Shown here one piece after another: positions 1 through 13,900 of a DNA stretch of 64,000 bases. This stretch comes from Micromonospora halophytica. GTDB lineage: Bacteria; Actinomycetota; Actinomycetes; Mycobacteriales; Micromonosporaceae. How positions within the stretch are numbered: position 1 is the stretch's first letter; each line of letters starts with the position of its first letter. The stretch spans positions 1 to 64,000 of the forward strand of contig NZ_FMDN01000013.1 in NCBI RefSeq assembly GCF_900090245.1, read 5' to 3'. The notes beneath the pieces are model-generated. The model was not told the origin of the DNA. It made no database searches and saw only the letters and a program-made list of their open reading frames with translations. Both the position numbers and the translations under genes were made by a program.

Positions 1-95
1 ACATCGACCCGCTCCAACACCTCGGGCCCGACCTCACCACGCAGCACATCCACCAACGACCAGTCCACGAACGGCGCCAACGCCACCGCACACTC
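1..95. repeat. AT homology block, copy in module 7 (partner 5500-5594)
   Basis: 95 nt identical to 5500-5594 and probably continuing beyond the window edge. It covers the segment after FPGQG that encodes ALAPFVDWSLVDVLRGEVGP. Confidence 0.9.
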
Positions 96-1865
96 AGCGA
101 CCCGCTCCGCGAACACCGGCGAGGAGTCCAACAACTCCCGACCCATCCCCACCCACTGCGAACCCTGGCCCGGGAACACCCACACCACCTTGCCGGGGGT
201 GCGCCCACTGCCGGTCACCACACCGACCGCGTCCTCACCACGGGCCAGCGCACCCAGCCCGGTCAGCGCCTCGTCGACCGCGCCGGCCACCACCACAGCG
301 CGGTCGTCCAGCACGGCCCGGCCCGAGACCAACGCGCCGGCCACGCCCGCCAGCGGCACCGCCGACTTCCCCAACAACGCCGCGAGCCGATCCGCCTGAC
401 CGGCCAGCGACACCGCACTACGCGCCGACAGCACCAACGGCACCACCCCGTCCACCGGCACCAACCCAGCCGGAACCGGATCCTCGGGCGCCTCCTCGAT
501 GATCAGGTGCGCGTTCGTCCCGCTGACCCCGAAAGACGACACACCGGCTCGACGGGGGTGTCCGTCACGCGGCCACGGGCGGGCCTCGGTCAGCAGTTCC
601 ACCGCCCCCTCGGACCAGTCCACCCCGCTGGTGGGCTGGTCGACGTGCAGGCTGGGCGGCACGACCGCATGCCGCAACGCCTGCACCACCTTGATCACGC
701 TGGCCACGCCCGCAGCCGCCTGCGCGTGACCGATGTTCGACTTCAACGACCCCAACCACAACGGCTTGTCGGGATCACGGTCCTGGCCGTACGTGGCCAG
801 CAGCGCCTGCGCCTCGATCGGGTCGCCCAGGGCGGTGCCGGTGCCGTGCCCCTCCACGACGTCCACCTCGGACGGGGAGAGACCGGCGTCGGCCAGGGCG
901 GCGCGGATCACCCGCTGCTGCGACGGACCGTTCGGCGCCGTCAACCCGTTCGACGCACCGTCCTGGTTCACCGCGCTGCCCCGCAACACCGCCAGCACCC
1001 GGTGCCCACGCTCCCGAGCCACCGACAGCCGCTCCAGCAGCACCAGCCCGACCCCCTCGGCCAGGCCCATCCCGTCCGCGCCGTCCGCGTACGCCTTGCA
1101 CCGCCCGTCGGCGGCCAACCCCCGCTGCCGGGAGAAGACGACGAAGGAGTTGGGGCTGGACATCACCATCGCGCCGCCCGCCAGTGCCATCGAGCAGTCG
1201 CCCTGTCGCAGCGCCTGCGCCGCGAGGTGGATCGCCACCAACGACGACGAACAGGCCGTGTCCAGCGTGACCGCGGGCCCCTCGAACCCGAACACGTACG
1301 ACACCCGGCCCGAGGCCACGCTCGACGCCAACCCGGTGCCCGCGAAGCTCTGCATCTCCGGCCCGATCGGACCGGAGCCGTAGCCCTGCGGCGCCGCGCC
1401 GACGAACACACCGACGTCGCCGCCCTTGAGGGACATCGGGTCCACGGCGGCGTTCTCGAACGCCTCCCACGACGTCTCCAGCAGCAGCCGCTGCTGTGGG
1501 TCCATGGCCAGCGCCTCACGCGGCGAGATCCCGAAGAACCCCGCATCGAACAGCCCCGCCTCGTGCAGGAAGCCGCCCTGGCTGACGTACGAGGTGCCCA
1601 GGTGGTCGGGATCCGGATCGAAGAGGGTCTCCAGGTCCCAACCGCGGTCGGTCGGGAAGCCCGACACCGCGTCGTGGCCTTCGGCCACCAGCCGCCACAG
1701 GTCGGCGGGCCCGGCCACACCGCCCGGCAACCGGCAGGCCATCCCGACGATGGCGATCGGCTCCCGGGACGCGGCGAGGAGTTGGCGGTTGCGCTTCTTC
1801 AGCTCGCCGACCTCGGCCACCGACCGCCGCAGCGCTTCGACGACCTTCTCATACGACGCACTCAC
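1..1865 (-). CDS. Modular type I PKS III, module 7 (N-terminal part: docking, KS, start of AT); truncated by window edge
   Basis: This is the 5' part (621 codons) of the third PKS gene, which runs off the left edge. The GTG start at 1865-1863 has a GGGGG Shine-Dalgarno 6 nt upstream and lies 45 nt after the PKS II stop. Residues 1-33 form a charged, coiled-coil-like docking helix (YEKVVEALRRSVAEVGELKK) that should accept the C-terminus of PKS II. A ketosynthase follows (about residues 34-455). It has the DTACSSSL nucleophile (Cys205), EGHGTGT and KSNIGH histidine motifs, so it should be active. The acyltransferase begins with FPGQGSQWVGMG near residue 563. The window ends before its GHSxG and YASH/HAFH motifs, so extender choice and later domains of module 7 are unknown. 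Parts of this KS and AT are identical at DNA level to module 6 (see repeats). Function as a chain-extending PKS is certain; the product is not. Confidence 0.95.
   Translation of the reverse strand, partial: MSASYEKVVEALRRSVAEVGELKKRNRQLLAASREPIAIVGMACRLPGGVAGPADLWRLVAEGHDAVSGFPTDRGWDLETLFDPDPDHLGTSYVSQGGFLHEAGLFDAGFFGISPREALAMDPQQRLLLETSWEAFENAAVDPMSLKGGDVGVFVGAAPQGYGSGPIGPEMQSFAGTGLASSVASGRVSYVFGFEGPAVTLDTACSSSLVAIHLAAQALRQGDCSMALAGGAMVMSSPNSFVVFSRQRGLAADGRCKAYADGADGMGLAEGVGLVLLERLSVARERGHRVLAVLRGSAVNQDGASNGLTAPNGPSQQRVIRAALADAGLSPSEVDVVEGHGTGTALGDPIEAQALLATYGQDRDPDKPLWLGSLKSNIGHAQAAAGVASVIKVVQALRHAVVPPSLHVDQPTSGVDWSEGAVELLTEARPWPRDGHPRRAGVSSFGVSGTNAHLIIEEAPEDPVPAGLVPVDGVVPLVLSARSAVSLAGQADRLAALLGKSAVPLAGVAGALVSGRAVLDDRAVVVAGAVDEALTGLGALARGEDAVGVVTGSGRTPGKVVWVFPGQGSQWVGMGRELLDSSPVFAERVAECAVALAPFVDWSLVDVLRGEVGPEVLERVD
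702..794. repeat. KS homology block, copy in module 7 (partner 6210-6302)
   Basis: 93 identical nt encoding the KS region around LWLGSLKSNIGHAQAAAGVA. Confidence 0.9.
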
Positions 1866-1910
1866 CAGGTGCCCCCAATCACTCCGTAGCAGATGCCGGG
1901 CCGTACGGGA

Positions 1911-4900
1911 CTACTCATCGCCGAGCACCAGTTCGACCAGGTCGTCGACGTCCAGGTCGACGATCGCCCGCTCGTCGCCGATCTCGGCCCCGATGCCGTC
2001 GTCCGGCTCGCCCGTGGTGGCGAGTTCGAGCAGCGCGTCGACCAGTCCTGCCGCGCGTAGCCGCGCCAGCGGGACCGACGCGATGGCCTGCCGCAGCCGC
2101 GTCTCGTCCGCGTCGGCGCCGGTGCCCGCGTCGGGTGCGGCGCTGTCCGGACGCAGTTGCGTGCGCAGGTGCTTGGCGAGCACCAGCGGGTTCGGATAGT
2201 CGAAGACCAGCGTGGGCGGCAGCTTCAGCCCCGTCGCCTCACGCAGCCGGTTGCGCAGTTCCACCGACGTCAGCGAGTCGAACCCGACGTCCTTGAAGGC
2301 CATGTCCCCCCGTACGTCCTGCGGGTCGGCATGCCCCAGCACGGCCGCGACCTGGGCACGAACCACGTCCAGGAGCAGGGCTTCCTGATCGGCCGGCGCG
2401 AGCCCACCGAGCCGGCGGACCAGGGTGTCGTCCGGGGCGGCGGCTGCCCGTGCCTGCTCCCTGCGAGGGCGTACCAGACCGCGCAGCAGCGACGGCACCG
2501 CGCCACCGGCCGCGGCGTCCGCCCGCATCGCCTCCGGATCCAGCTTCATCGGCACCAGCAGCGCCTGGTCCATGCGCAACGCGAGGTCGAACATGTCCAG
2601 CCCTTCGGCCCGGCTCAGCTCCAGGACACCACCGCGGCTCGCCCGTGCGTGGTCGACGACGCTGAGGTGGGTGGCCATCCCGAGGCTCCGCTCCCACAGG
2701 CCCCAGGCCAGCGACAGCCCGGGCAGACCCGCCGCGCGCCGGTGGGACATCGCCGCGTCCAGGAAGGCGTTCGCCGCCGCGTAGCTACCCTGTCCACCGC
2801 CGCCGACCACTCCCGCGACCGAGGAGAAGACGACGAACGCGTCCAGGTCCGCACCCCGGGTGAGCTCGTCCAGGTGCCGCACCGCGTCGACCTTCGGCGC
2901 GAACACCCCGGCCAGCCGTTGCCGGGTCAGCCCGCCGATCAACCCGTCGTCGAACACACCGGCCGTGTGCACGACAGCGGTCGGGCGGTGCCGCGCCAGC
3001 AGATCCGCCACCTGATCCCGCTCGGACACGTCGCAGGCCACCACCGACACGTCCGCACCCCGCTCGGACAGCTCGGCGACCAGCCCGGCGACACCCTCGG
3101 CGGCCGGGCCCCGCCGGCTGGCCAGCACCAGCCGCCGAACCCCGTGCCGCTCCACCAGGTGCCGGGCCACCAGCGCACCCAACGCGCCGGCACCCGAGAC
3201 CAGGACCGTGCCGTCCGCCCGGAAGACGACCGGAGCGCCCTGCGGCTGACCGGTGGTGCGGGCGAGCCGGGGAACGGAGAGGACGCCGGCACGTACGGCG
3301 AGTTGCGGCTCACCGGCCGCGAGCACCAGATCCGCACCGGCCCCGGGGGCGGGGTCGGCGTCCAGCAGGACGATCCGGCCCGGGTTCTCGGCCTGCGCGG
3401 AGCGGACCAGGCCCCACACCGCCGCGGCGGCCGGGTCGGTCACCAGGTGATCGCCACCGGCAGGTACGGCGCCGCGGGTACGCACGACCAGCCGCGCCTC
3501 CTCCAGCCGGGGCGCGGTCAGCCACGCCTGCACGACCTCCAGCACCCGGGATGCCACCGCGAGCGGACCGTCGTCGCCGCCGACGGCCTCGACGACCACC
3601 ACCGGCGGCACCTGGTCGACCTGGGCCAGCGCCGTCACGTCGTCGGCCGTGCCCACCGACGCCCACGTCGTCACCGGCTCGGCGGCGGTGGCGGGCAGGT
3701 CGGCCCAGTCCACCCGGAGCATCGAGTCACCGACGTCGTGTGCCGCGGCCCCCAGTTGCGCCGCCGACACCGGACGGGACACCAGCGACTCCATCGTCAG
3801 CACCGGCCCACCGGTCTGGTCGGCCGCCTCGACGGCCAACGTGTCCGGCCCGTGCGGCGCGAGCCGAACCCGCAGCGCCACGGCACCGGCGGCGTGCAGT
3901 ACGAACCCGTTCCACGCGAACGCGAGCACCGCCTCGCCGGGCTGCTGCGCCGTGGCGCCGGCCGTGGCGGCCTGCAGCGCGGCGTCCAGCAACGCCGGGT
4001 GGACGCCGAAGCTGCCCGCCGCCGCCCGCAGGTCCTCGGGGAGGGCGACCTCGGCGAACACCTCGTCGCCGCGCCGCCACACCGCGCGCAGGCCCTGGAA
4101 CGCGGGGCCGTAGCCGTAGCCGCGCTCGGCCAGGTCGGTGTAGAAGTCCTCGACGTCGACCGGCTCCGCGTTGCGCGGCGGCCAGGCGGTGAAGTCGAAC
4201 CGGGTGCCGCCGCCGCTCGGTGTCGCCGACAGCACGCCGGTGGCGTGCCGGGTCCACGCGCCCGCGCCGCCGTCGCGGCGGGAGTACACCTCCACCGTGC
4301 GCGTGCCGTTCGTGTCCGCTCCGCTCAGGGCCACCTGGACCCGGACACCGCCCTGCTCGGGGACCACCAGCGGGGCCTCGATCACCAGCTCGTCCAGCGT
4401 CGAGCAGCCGACCTCGTCGCCGGCGCGTACGGCCAACTCGACCAGCCCGCTGCCGGGGAGGATCACGACTCCGCCGACCGCGTGGTCGGCGAGCCACGGA
4501 TGCGACCGCACCGACAGCAGCGACGTGAAGACCAGGCCGTCCGAGCGGGGCAGCTGCACCACCGCGCCGAGCAGCGGGTGGTCGGCGGCAGCCTGTCCCA
4601 GCGACGTCGCGTCGGTGGCCGACCCGGCGGGCTGCCGCAGCCAGTAGTGCCGATGGTCGAAGGCGTAGGTGGGTAGTTCCACCCGCGCCGACGCCGCTGC
4701 GGCCGGCAGCATCGCGGTCCAGTCCACCGGCACGCCCCGCACGAACAACTCGGCCATCGAGGTCAACAACCGGCGCAGACCACCGTCGTCACGCCGCAAC
4801 GACCCGGTCACCACCACATCGGCGTCATCGACGATCTCGTTGATCGGCTGCACCAGCACCGGATGCGCGCTGATCTCCACGAAGACGCCGTGCCCCTGGT

Positions 4901-7900
4901 CGAGCAGGTCGGCCACCGCCGGGGCGAACCGCACCTGACCACGCAGGTTGTCGTACCAGTACCCGCCGTCGAGCACCCCGGCCTCACGGACCCACCCACC
5001 GGTCGCCGTCGAGTAGAACGGCACCACCGGCGCCTGCGCCCGCACGTCCGCCAACGTCTCGGCCAGCAGATCCCGGATGTCCTCCACATGCCGGGTGTGC
5101 GACGCATAATCCACCGCCACCCGCCGCACCCGAACCCCGTCACCCTCCAACGACGCCAACACCTCGTCCAACGCCGCCGCGTCACCCGCGACCACCACCG
5201 AGCCGGGACTGTTGACCGCCGCCACCTGGACCAGATCCGCCCACGGCGCCAGCCGCGCCACCGCGTCGTCCTGGCTCAACGCCACCGACGCCATGCCACC
5301 CCGACCCGACAACACCGAACCGATCGCCCGACTCCGCAACGCCACCACCCGCGCCGCGTCCGGCAACGACAACGCACCCGCCACACACGCCGCGGCGATC
5401 TCACCCTGCGAATGCCCGACCACCGCGTCCGGCCGCACCCCACACGACGACCACACCGCCGCGAGGCCGACCATCACCGCGAAACTCGCCGGCTGCACCA
5501 CATCGACCCGCTCCAACACCTCGGGCCCGACCTCACCACGCAGCACATCCACCAACGACCAGTCCACGAACGGCGCCAACGCCACCGCACACTCGGCGAT
5601 CCGCTCGGCGAAGACCGGCGAGGAGTCCAACAACTCGCGGCCCATGCCCACCCACTGCGTGCCCTGGCCCGGGAAGACCCACACCACCTTGCCCGGCGCA
5701 CCGGCCCGACCGGTGACCAGGCCAGCGGTGTCCTGCCCGGACGACAGCGCCGTCAGCCCGGCGAGCGCCTCGGCCCGGGACTCCGCCACCAGCACGGCAC
5801 GCTCGGTCAGCGCGGCACGGCCGGACACCAGTGCCCGCGCCGCGCCCGCCAGCGGCACCTCGTCGGCGCCCTCGAGGTACGCGGCGAGCCGGCCGGCCTG
5901 CAGCGCCAGCGACGTGGTGCTGCGCGCGGAGACCACCACGGGCAGCACCGGCGGGGATGCGGCCTGCTCCGGCTCGGGTGTGACGTCCTGTGGTGGCGCT
6001 TCCTCGAGGATCAGGTGGGCGTTCGTGCCGCTGACCCCGAACGCGGACACCCCGGCCCGCCGCGGGTGGCCGTTCCTCGCCCAGTCACGCGCCTCCGTCA
6101 GCAGCTCGACCGCGCCGGCGGACCAGTCCACCTCGGGGGTGGGCGCGTCCACGTGCAGCGTCGCCGGCAGCATCCCGTGCCGCAGCGCCTGGACGACCTT
6201 GATCACGCCGGCCACGCCCGCAGCCGCCTGCGCGTGACCGATGTTCGACTTCAACGACCCCAACCACAACGGCTTGTCGGGATCACGGTCCTGGCCGTAC
6301 GTCGCCAGCAACGCCTGCGCCTCGATCGGGTCGCCCAGGGCGGTGCCGGTGCCGTGGGCCTCCACCACGTCCACCTCGGACGGGGCCAGTCCGGCGTTGG
6401 CCAGCGCCCGGCGGATGACCCGCTGCTGGGAGGGGCCGTTCGGCGCGGTCAGGCCGTTGGACGCACCGTCCTGGTTCACCGCGCTGCCGCGCAGCACGGC
6501 CAGGATCGTGTGCCCGCGCTCCCGCGCCACCGACAGTCGTTCGAGGACCACCACGCCGACGCCCTCGGCCCAGCCGGTGCCGTCGGCGGCGGCGGCGAAC
6601 GCCTTGCACCGCCCGTCCTCGGCGAGACCCCGCTGACGGGAGAACTCGACGAAAGCGCCCGGGTTCGCCATGACGGTCGCGCCGCCGGCCAGCGCCATCG
6701 AACACTCACCCTGTCGCAGCGCCTGCGCGGCCAGGTGGATGGCGACCAGCGACGACGAACAGGCCGTGTCGATGGTGATCGCCGGGCCCTCGAAGCCGAA
6801 GACGTAGGACACCCGGCCCGACGCCACGCTCGACGACCCGCCGGTGCCCGCGAAGCCCTCCAGCTCCGGCGTGACCACGCTGGCGCCCGGCGCGACGTAG
6901 CCCTGCCCGAAGACGCCGGTGAAGACGCCGACGTCGGTGCCCTTCAGGGAGGTCGGGTCGACACCGGTGGCCTCCAGCGCCTCCCACGACGTCTCCAGCA
7001 GCAGCCGCTGCTGCGGGTCCATGGCCAGCGCCTCACGTGGCGAGATCCCGAAGAACCCCGCATCGAACTGCCCCGCCTCGTACAGGAAGCCGCCCTGCCG
7101 GGTGTACGACGTGCCCGGACGCTCCGGGTCGGGGTCGAAGAGTCCCTCGAGGTCCCAACCGCGGTCGGTGGGGAACCCGGAGACCGCGTCCCGGCGGTCG
7201 GCCACCAACCGCCACAGGTCCTCCGGCCCGGCCACACCACCGGGCAACCGGCACGCCATGCCCACGATGGCGATCGGCTCCTCGGGATCGGCCAGGACCG
7301 TCGGCGCGACCGTCGTCGGCGCGGCGTCACCCAGTTCGTCGCGCAGATGGCGAGCGAGGGCCTGCGGGCTCGGGTGGTCGAACACGAGCGTGGCGGGCAG
7401 CTTCAGGCCGGTCGCCTCCCGCAGCCGGTTGCGCAGCTCCACCGAGGTCAACGAGTCGAACCCGGCGTCCCGGAACGCCGCGTCCGCCCGGACGGCACCC
7501 GCGTCGGAATGCCCGAGCACGGCAGCGACCTGGCCGCGTACCAGGTCCAGCAGGAGTGCCAGCTGATCCGCGGGAGTGAGCCCGGCCAGGCGCTCGCCCA
7601 GCCGGCCGCGTTCCCCGCCGGCACCGCCCGTACGGGCCTGCCGCCGGCCCGTACGGACCAGACCGCGCAGCATGTGCGGCACCACACCGCCCGCCGACGC
7701 GTCAGCGCGGACCCCGCGCAGATCCAGCTTCGCGGGCACCAGCAACGCCTGCTCCGTGCCGAGGGCGGCGTCGAACAGTTCCATCCCCTCGGCCTGCGTC
7801 ATCAGCTGGAGTCCGCCACGCCGGTTCATCCGGGCCCTGGTCAACTCGTCGGTGTTCGCCGCCATACCGGTGGCCTGCTCCCACAGGCCCCACGCCAGCG

Positions 7901-10900
7901 ACAGCCCCGGCAGGCCCAGCGACCGGCGGTGAGCCATCAACCCGTCCAGGAACGCGTTCGCCGCCGCGTAACTACCGCTGCCGGCGCCCATGAACACCGC
8001 CGACACCGACGAATAGACGACGAACGCGTCGAGGGGCAGCTCACGGGTCAACTCGTCGAGGTGCCGCACCGCGTCCACCTTCGGCGCGAAGACCCGGGCC
8101 AGCTTCTCCGGCGTCACCGTCTCGATCACGCCCGCGTCCAGGAGGCCGGCCGTGTGCACGACGGCGGTCGGGCGGTGCCGCGCCAGCAGATCCGCCACCT
8201 GATCCCGCTCGGACACGTCGCAGGCCACCACCGACACGTCCGCACCCCGCTCGGACAACTCGGCGACCAGCCCGGCGACACCCTCGGCGGCCGGACCCCG
8301 CCGGCTGGCCAGCACCAGCCGCCGAACCCCGTGCCGCTCCACCAGGTGCCGGGCCACCAGCGCACCCAACGCGCCGGCACCCGAGACCAGGACCGTGCCG
8401 TCGGGGCCGAACCCGGCCGGCGCGTCGGCGGTCCGGGCGGCGCGGGCGAGACGCGGCACGCGGAGGGTCGTTCCGCGCACGGCGACCTGCGGTTCGCCGG
8501 AGGCCAGCACCGCACCCAGCACCGGTGCCACACCCTCGTCGGCGCCGGGGTCCAGGTCCAGCAGGACGATCCGGTCCGGGTTCTCGCCCTGGGCGGCGCG
8601 TACGAGACCCCACACCGCCGCCGCGGCCGGGTCCGTCACCGCGCCGTCACCGGCCGGTACCGCACCGCGGGTCGCGACCACCAGCCGTGACTCCTCCAGC
8701 CCCGGTCCGGCCAGCCACGCCCGTACGACCGCCAGCACCCGCGAGGTCACCCGCAGGGCGTCGTCGTCACCGGCCGCCTCCAGCACGACCGCCGCGGGCA
8801 CGTCGGTCAGGACGGTCACGTCGTCGGCGGTGGCGACCGGCGTCCACGACGGCACCGGTGCCCCCACGCCGTCGGGCAGCTCGGTCCACTCCACCTGGAA
8901 CAGGGAGTTGGCCAGCGCCGGGTCCGCGCCGGCGGCGGCCGATCCCGCGGCGGGCACCGTCCGGAACCCGACCGAGTCCGCGGCCACGACCAGGGCGCCG
9001 GTGTCGTCGGCCGCGGCCAGCGACACGGTGTCGGCGCCGAGGGACGCCAGCCGTACCCGCAGCGCCGACGCTCCCACGGCGTGCAGCACCAGTCCGTGCC
9101 AGTCCAGCGGTTGCCGCGGCTGCGGTCCGTCCTCGGCCGCGATCGGCAGGGCCGGGTGCAGGGCGGCGTCCAGCAACGCGGGGTGGATGCCGAATCGGGC
9201 CGCCTCCGTGCTCCGCTCCTCGGGCAGGACGACGTCGACGAACACCTCTCCGTCACGCTGCCACGCCGCCCGCACCGCCTGGAACGACCGGCCGTACGCG
9301 TGACCGCGCGTGGCGAGGTCGGCGTAGAGCTCGTCGACGTCGAGGGAGCGGGCACCGGGGGGCGGCCAGGCGGCGAAGTCGAATCCGTCCTGCGCGCGGG
9401 GCGTACGCGACAGCACGCCGGTGGCGTGTCGCGTCCACACGTCGTCGGAGACGTCCTCACGCTGGGAGTAGACGTCCACCGTGCGGACGTCGTTCTCGCC
9501 GGCGCCGCTCAGGGCGACCTGCACGCGCACGCCGCCGTGCGCGGGGAGCACGAGCGGAGTTTCGATCACCAGTTCGTCGAGGACCGGGCAACCGGCTTCG
9601 TCACCGGCGCGTACGGCCAGTTCGACCAGCCCGGCACCCGGGACGGTCACGACACCGCCGACCTCGTGCTCCGCCAGCCACGGGTGCGACCGCAGCGACA
9701 ACCGCGACGTGAAGACCAACCCGTCCGACTGCGGCAGCCGCACGAGCGCGCCGAGCAGCGGGTGGTCGGCGCCGGCCAACCCCAGCGACGGCGCATCGGT
9801 CGCGACGGCCGGGTGCAGCCAGTAGTGCTGGTGGTCGAAGGCGTACGTCGGCAGGTCCACCCGTCCGCTGACCGGGGGCAGCACACCGCTCCAGTCCACC
9901 GGCACGCCCCGGACGAACAGCTCGGCCATCGACGTCAACAGTCGTCGAACGCCACCGTCGTCGCGCCGCAGCGTGCCGGTCACCAGGACGTCGGCCTCGG
10001 TGCCGTCGACGACGTCGGTGATCGGCTGGACCAGCACCGGGTGGGCGCTGATCTCCACGAAGACGCCGTGCCCGTCGCCGATCAGGTCGGCCACGGCCGG
10101 CCCGAACCGCACCTGGTTACGCAGGTTCCGGTACCAGTACCCGCCGTCGACGACCCCGGCGTCGCGGATCCACCCGCCGGTCACCGTGGAGTAGAGCGGC
10201 ACCACCGGGGCCTGCGCGTCGATCCCGGCCAACGTCGCGGACAGCCTCTCCTCGATGTCCTCGACGTGCCGGGTGTGCGACGCGTAGTCCACCGCCACCC
10301 GCCGGCCGTCCAGTGCCTGCACGGCCTCGGCCAGCGCTTCGGCGTCACCGGCGATCACCACCGAGGAGGGGCCGTTGACCGCGGCGATCTCGACCCGGCC
10401 GGCCCACGGGGCCAACCGCGCGGCGGCCTCGTCCTGACTCAGGGCCACCGACGCCATGCCGCCTCGTCCGGACAGCTGTTCGGCGATCGCCTGGCTGCGC
10501 AACGCCACGACCCGGGCGGCGTCCTCGAGCGACAGCGCGCCCGCCACGCAGGCCGCGGCGATCTCGCCCTGCGAGTGGCCGAGCACCGCGTCGGGCACCA
10601 CGCCCACCGACGCCCACACGGCGGCCAGACCCACCATGACGGCGAAGCTGGCCGGTTGCAGCACGTCGACCCGCTCCAGCACCTCGGGCTCGACGTCACC
10701 GCGCAGCACGTCCACCAGGGACCAGTCGACCCACGGCTGCAGCGCGGCGGCGCACCCGGCGATCCGCTCGGCGAACACCGGGGACGAATCCAGCAGTTCC
10801 CGGCCCATGCCGACCCACTGGGCCCCCTGGCCCGGGAAGACCCAGACGAGCTTGCCCCACGCGCCCACGCTGCCGGTCACCACGCCGGCGGCGCTGTCGC

Positions 10901-13900
10901 CGCGGGCGAGCGCACCGAGCCCGGCCAGCGCCTCGTCGGCCGAGCCCGCCACCACGACGGCGCGATCGCCCAGCGTCGCCCGGGTCGACAGCAGGGCGGC
11001 CGCCACCCGACCCAGCGGCGCCTCGCCGGCGCCGTCGAGGAACGCCGCCAGCCGACCGGCCTGACCCGACAGGGAGGCGACGCTGCGAGCCGACACCACC
11101 AGCGGAACCACACCGTCCGGCGCGTCCTGCGCCGCGACGGCCCGGACGTCCTCGGCGGGCGCCTCCTCGATGATCAGGTGTGCGTTGGTGCCGCTGATCC
11201 CGAACGACGACACCCCCGCCCGTCGCGGGCGGCCGTCGGGCGACCAGTCGCGCGCCTCGGTCAGCAGCTCGACGGCGCCGGCGGACCAGTCCACCTGGTT
11301 GGTGGGCTCGGTGACGTGCAGGGTCGGCGGCAGCACGCCGTGCCGCAGCGCCTGCACCATCTTGATCACGCTCGCCGCGCCCGCGGCCGCCTGGGTGTGT
11401 CCGACGTTCGACTTCAGCGAGCCCAGCCACAACGGGCGTCGCGGGTCGCGGTCGCGGCCGTAGGTGGCCAGCAACGCCTGCGCCTCGATCGGGTCGCCCA
11501 GGGCGGTACCCGTGCCGTGGGCCTCGACGACGTCCACCTCGGACGCCGACAGTCCGGCGCTGGCCAGCGCGCTGCGGATCACCCGCTGCTGGGAGGGACC
11601 GTTCGGCGCGGTCAGGCCGTTGGACGCGCCGTCCTGGTTGATCGCGCTGCCGCGGATCACGGCCAGCACCTGGTGCCCCCGCTCCCGGGCCACCGAGAGC
11701 CGTTCGAGCACCACCACGGCGACGCCCTCGGAGAGCACCGTGCCGTCCGCATCGGAGGAGAACGCCTTGCAGTGCCCGTCCTCGGCCAGGCCCCGCTGCC
11801 GGGACATGCCGAGCACGCCGATCGGCGACCCCATCACCGCGACGCCGCCGGCCAGCGCCATCGAGCACTCGCCCTGCCGCAGCGCCTGCGCGGCGAGGTG
11901 CATCGCCACCAGCGACGACGAGCACGCCGTGTCGACGGTCATCGCGGGGCCCTCGAAGCCGAACACGTACGACACCCGTCCCGAGGCCACGCTGCCGGCC
12001 GTGGCGGTCGTGACGAAGCCTTCGAGTTCCGCCGGCATGTTGCTCAGGGATTCGAGATAGTCGTGGATGGAGACGCCGGTGAAGACGCCGACGTCCGCGC
12101 CCTGCACCGCGGTCGGGTCGACGCCCGCCCGCTCCAGCGCCTCCCACGAGGCCTCGAGCAGCAACCGCTGCTGCGGGTCCATCGCCAGCGCCTCACGCGG
12201 CGAGATGCCGAAGAAGCCGGCGTCGAAGAGCCCCGCGCCCTGCAGGAAGCCGCCCTGCCGGGTGTACGACGTACCCGGGCGGTCCGGGTCGGGGTCGAAC
12301 AGGCCTTCCAGGTCCCAGCCGCGGTCGTCGGGGAAGGGCGACATTCCCTCCCGGCCCTCGGACACCATCCGCCACAGGTCGTCGGGATCGGCGACACCAC
12401 CCGGCAACCGGCACGCCATCCCCACGATCGCGATCGGCTCGTCCGGATCGACGGCCACGGTGACCGTGGTCGCGGTGCCCGCCACCGTCTCGCCCAGCTC
12501 GTCACGGAGGTAACCGGCCAACGCCACCGGGGTGGGGTAGTCGAAGACCAGCGTGGCGGGCAGCTTCACGCCGGTCGCCGCGCTCAGCCGGTTGCGCAGC
12601 TCCACCGCGGTCAGCGAGTCGAACCCGATCTCGGTGAACTTGCGGGTGCCCTGCGTCAGCTCGGGCCCGCTGAAGCCCAGCACGCCGGACGCCTCCGCCT
12701 GGACGATGCCGATGAGGATCTTCTCCTGCTCGTCCGGGGTCAGCCCGGCGAGCCTGCGGACCAGGCCGCCGCTGTCACCGGCCGACGCACGCGCCACCCG
12801 CCGCCCCACCCGGATCAGGCCGCGCAGCAGGTGCGGAACATCGCCGCCGGCCGCGGCCTGGGCGCGCATCGCCTTCAGGTCCAGCTTGATCGGCACCAGC
12901 AGCGCCTGGTCGGCGCACAGGCCGATGTCGAACAGGGTGACGCCCTCGGCGGGGGTCATCGCCAGGACACCGCCACGGCTCATCCGGGCCTGGTCCACGG
13001 CGCTGAGGTGGGCGGTCAGGCCGGTGGCCTGCTCCCACAGGCCCCACGCCAGCGACAGGCCCGGCAGCCCGGCCGCCCGGCGCTGCGCCATCAACCCGTC
13101 CAGGAACGCGTTCGCCGCGGCGTAGTTGCCCTGGCCGGCGGAGCCCATGAGCGCGGCGGCCGACGAGAACACCACGAAGGCGTCGAGATCCGTGCCACGG
13201 GTCAGGTCGTCGAGGTGCCGTACCGCGTCGACCTTCGGCGCGAACACCCCGGCCAGCCGCTCGGGGGTCAACGCGCCGATCACGCCGTCGTCCAGGACAC
13301 CCGCCAGGTGCACGATCCCGGTCGGCCGGTGCTCGGCCAGCAGGGTTGCGACCTGCTCCCGGTCGGACACGTCGCAGGCCACCACCGACACGTCCGCGCC
13401 CTGCTCGGTCAGGTCGGCGACCAGCTCCGCCACGCCCTCCGCGTCCGGTCCCCGCCGACCGGCCAGGACCAGCCGGCGTACGCCGTGCCGGGACACCAGG
13501 TGCCGGGCCATCACGGCGCCCAGCGCCCCGGTGCCGCCGGTGAGCAGCACCCGCCCTTCCGGGCGGAACACGGCGGGTGCCTCCGGCACCTGGCCACCGG
13601 CCTGGGCCAGTCGGGGTGCCAGCAGGGTCGTCCCGCGCACCGCGAGCTGCGGTTCGCCGCTGGCCAGCGCCGCACCCAACAGCGGGTCGGCGCCGGCGGG
13701 ATCGGCGTCGACCAGGACGATCCGGTTCGGATTCTCGGCCTGGGCGGCCCGGAGCAGACCCCAGACCGCCGCACCGGCGGGATCGCTCACCGCGCCGTCA
13801 CCCGCGGGCGTCGCGCCCCGGGTCACCACCACCAGCCGCGAGTCCTCCAGCCCGTCCCCGGTCAGCCAGGCCTGCACGAGCGCCAGCACCCGCGTGGTCA

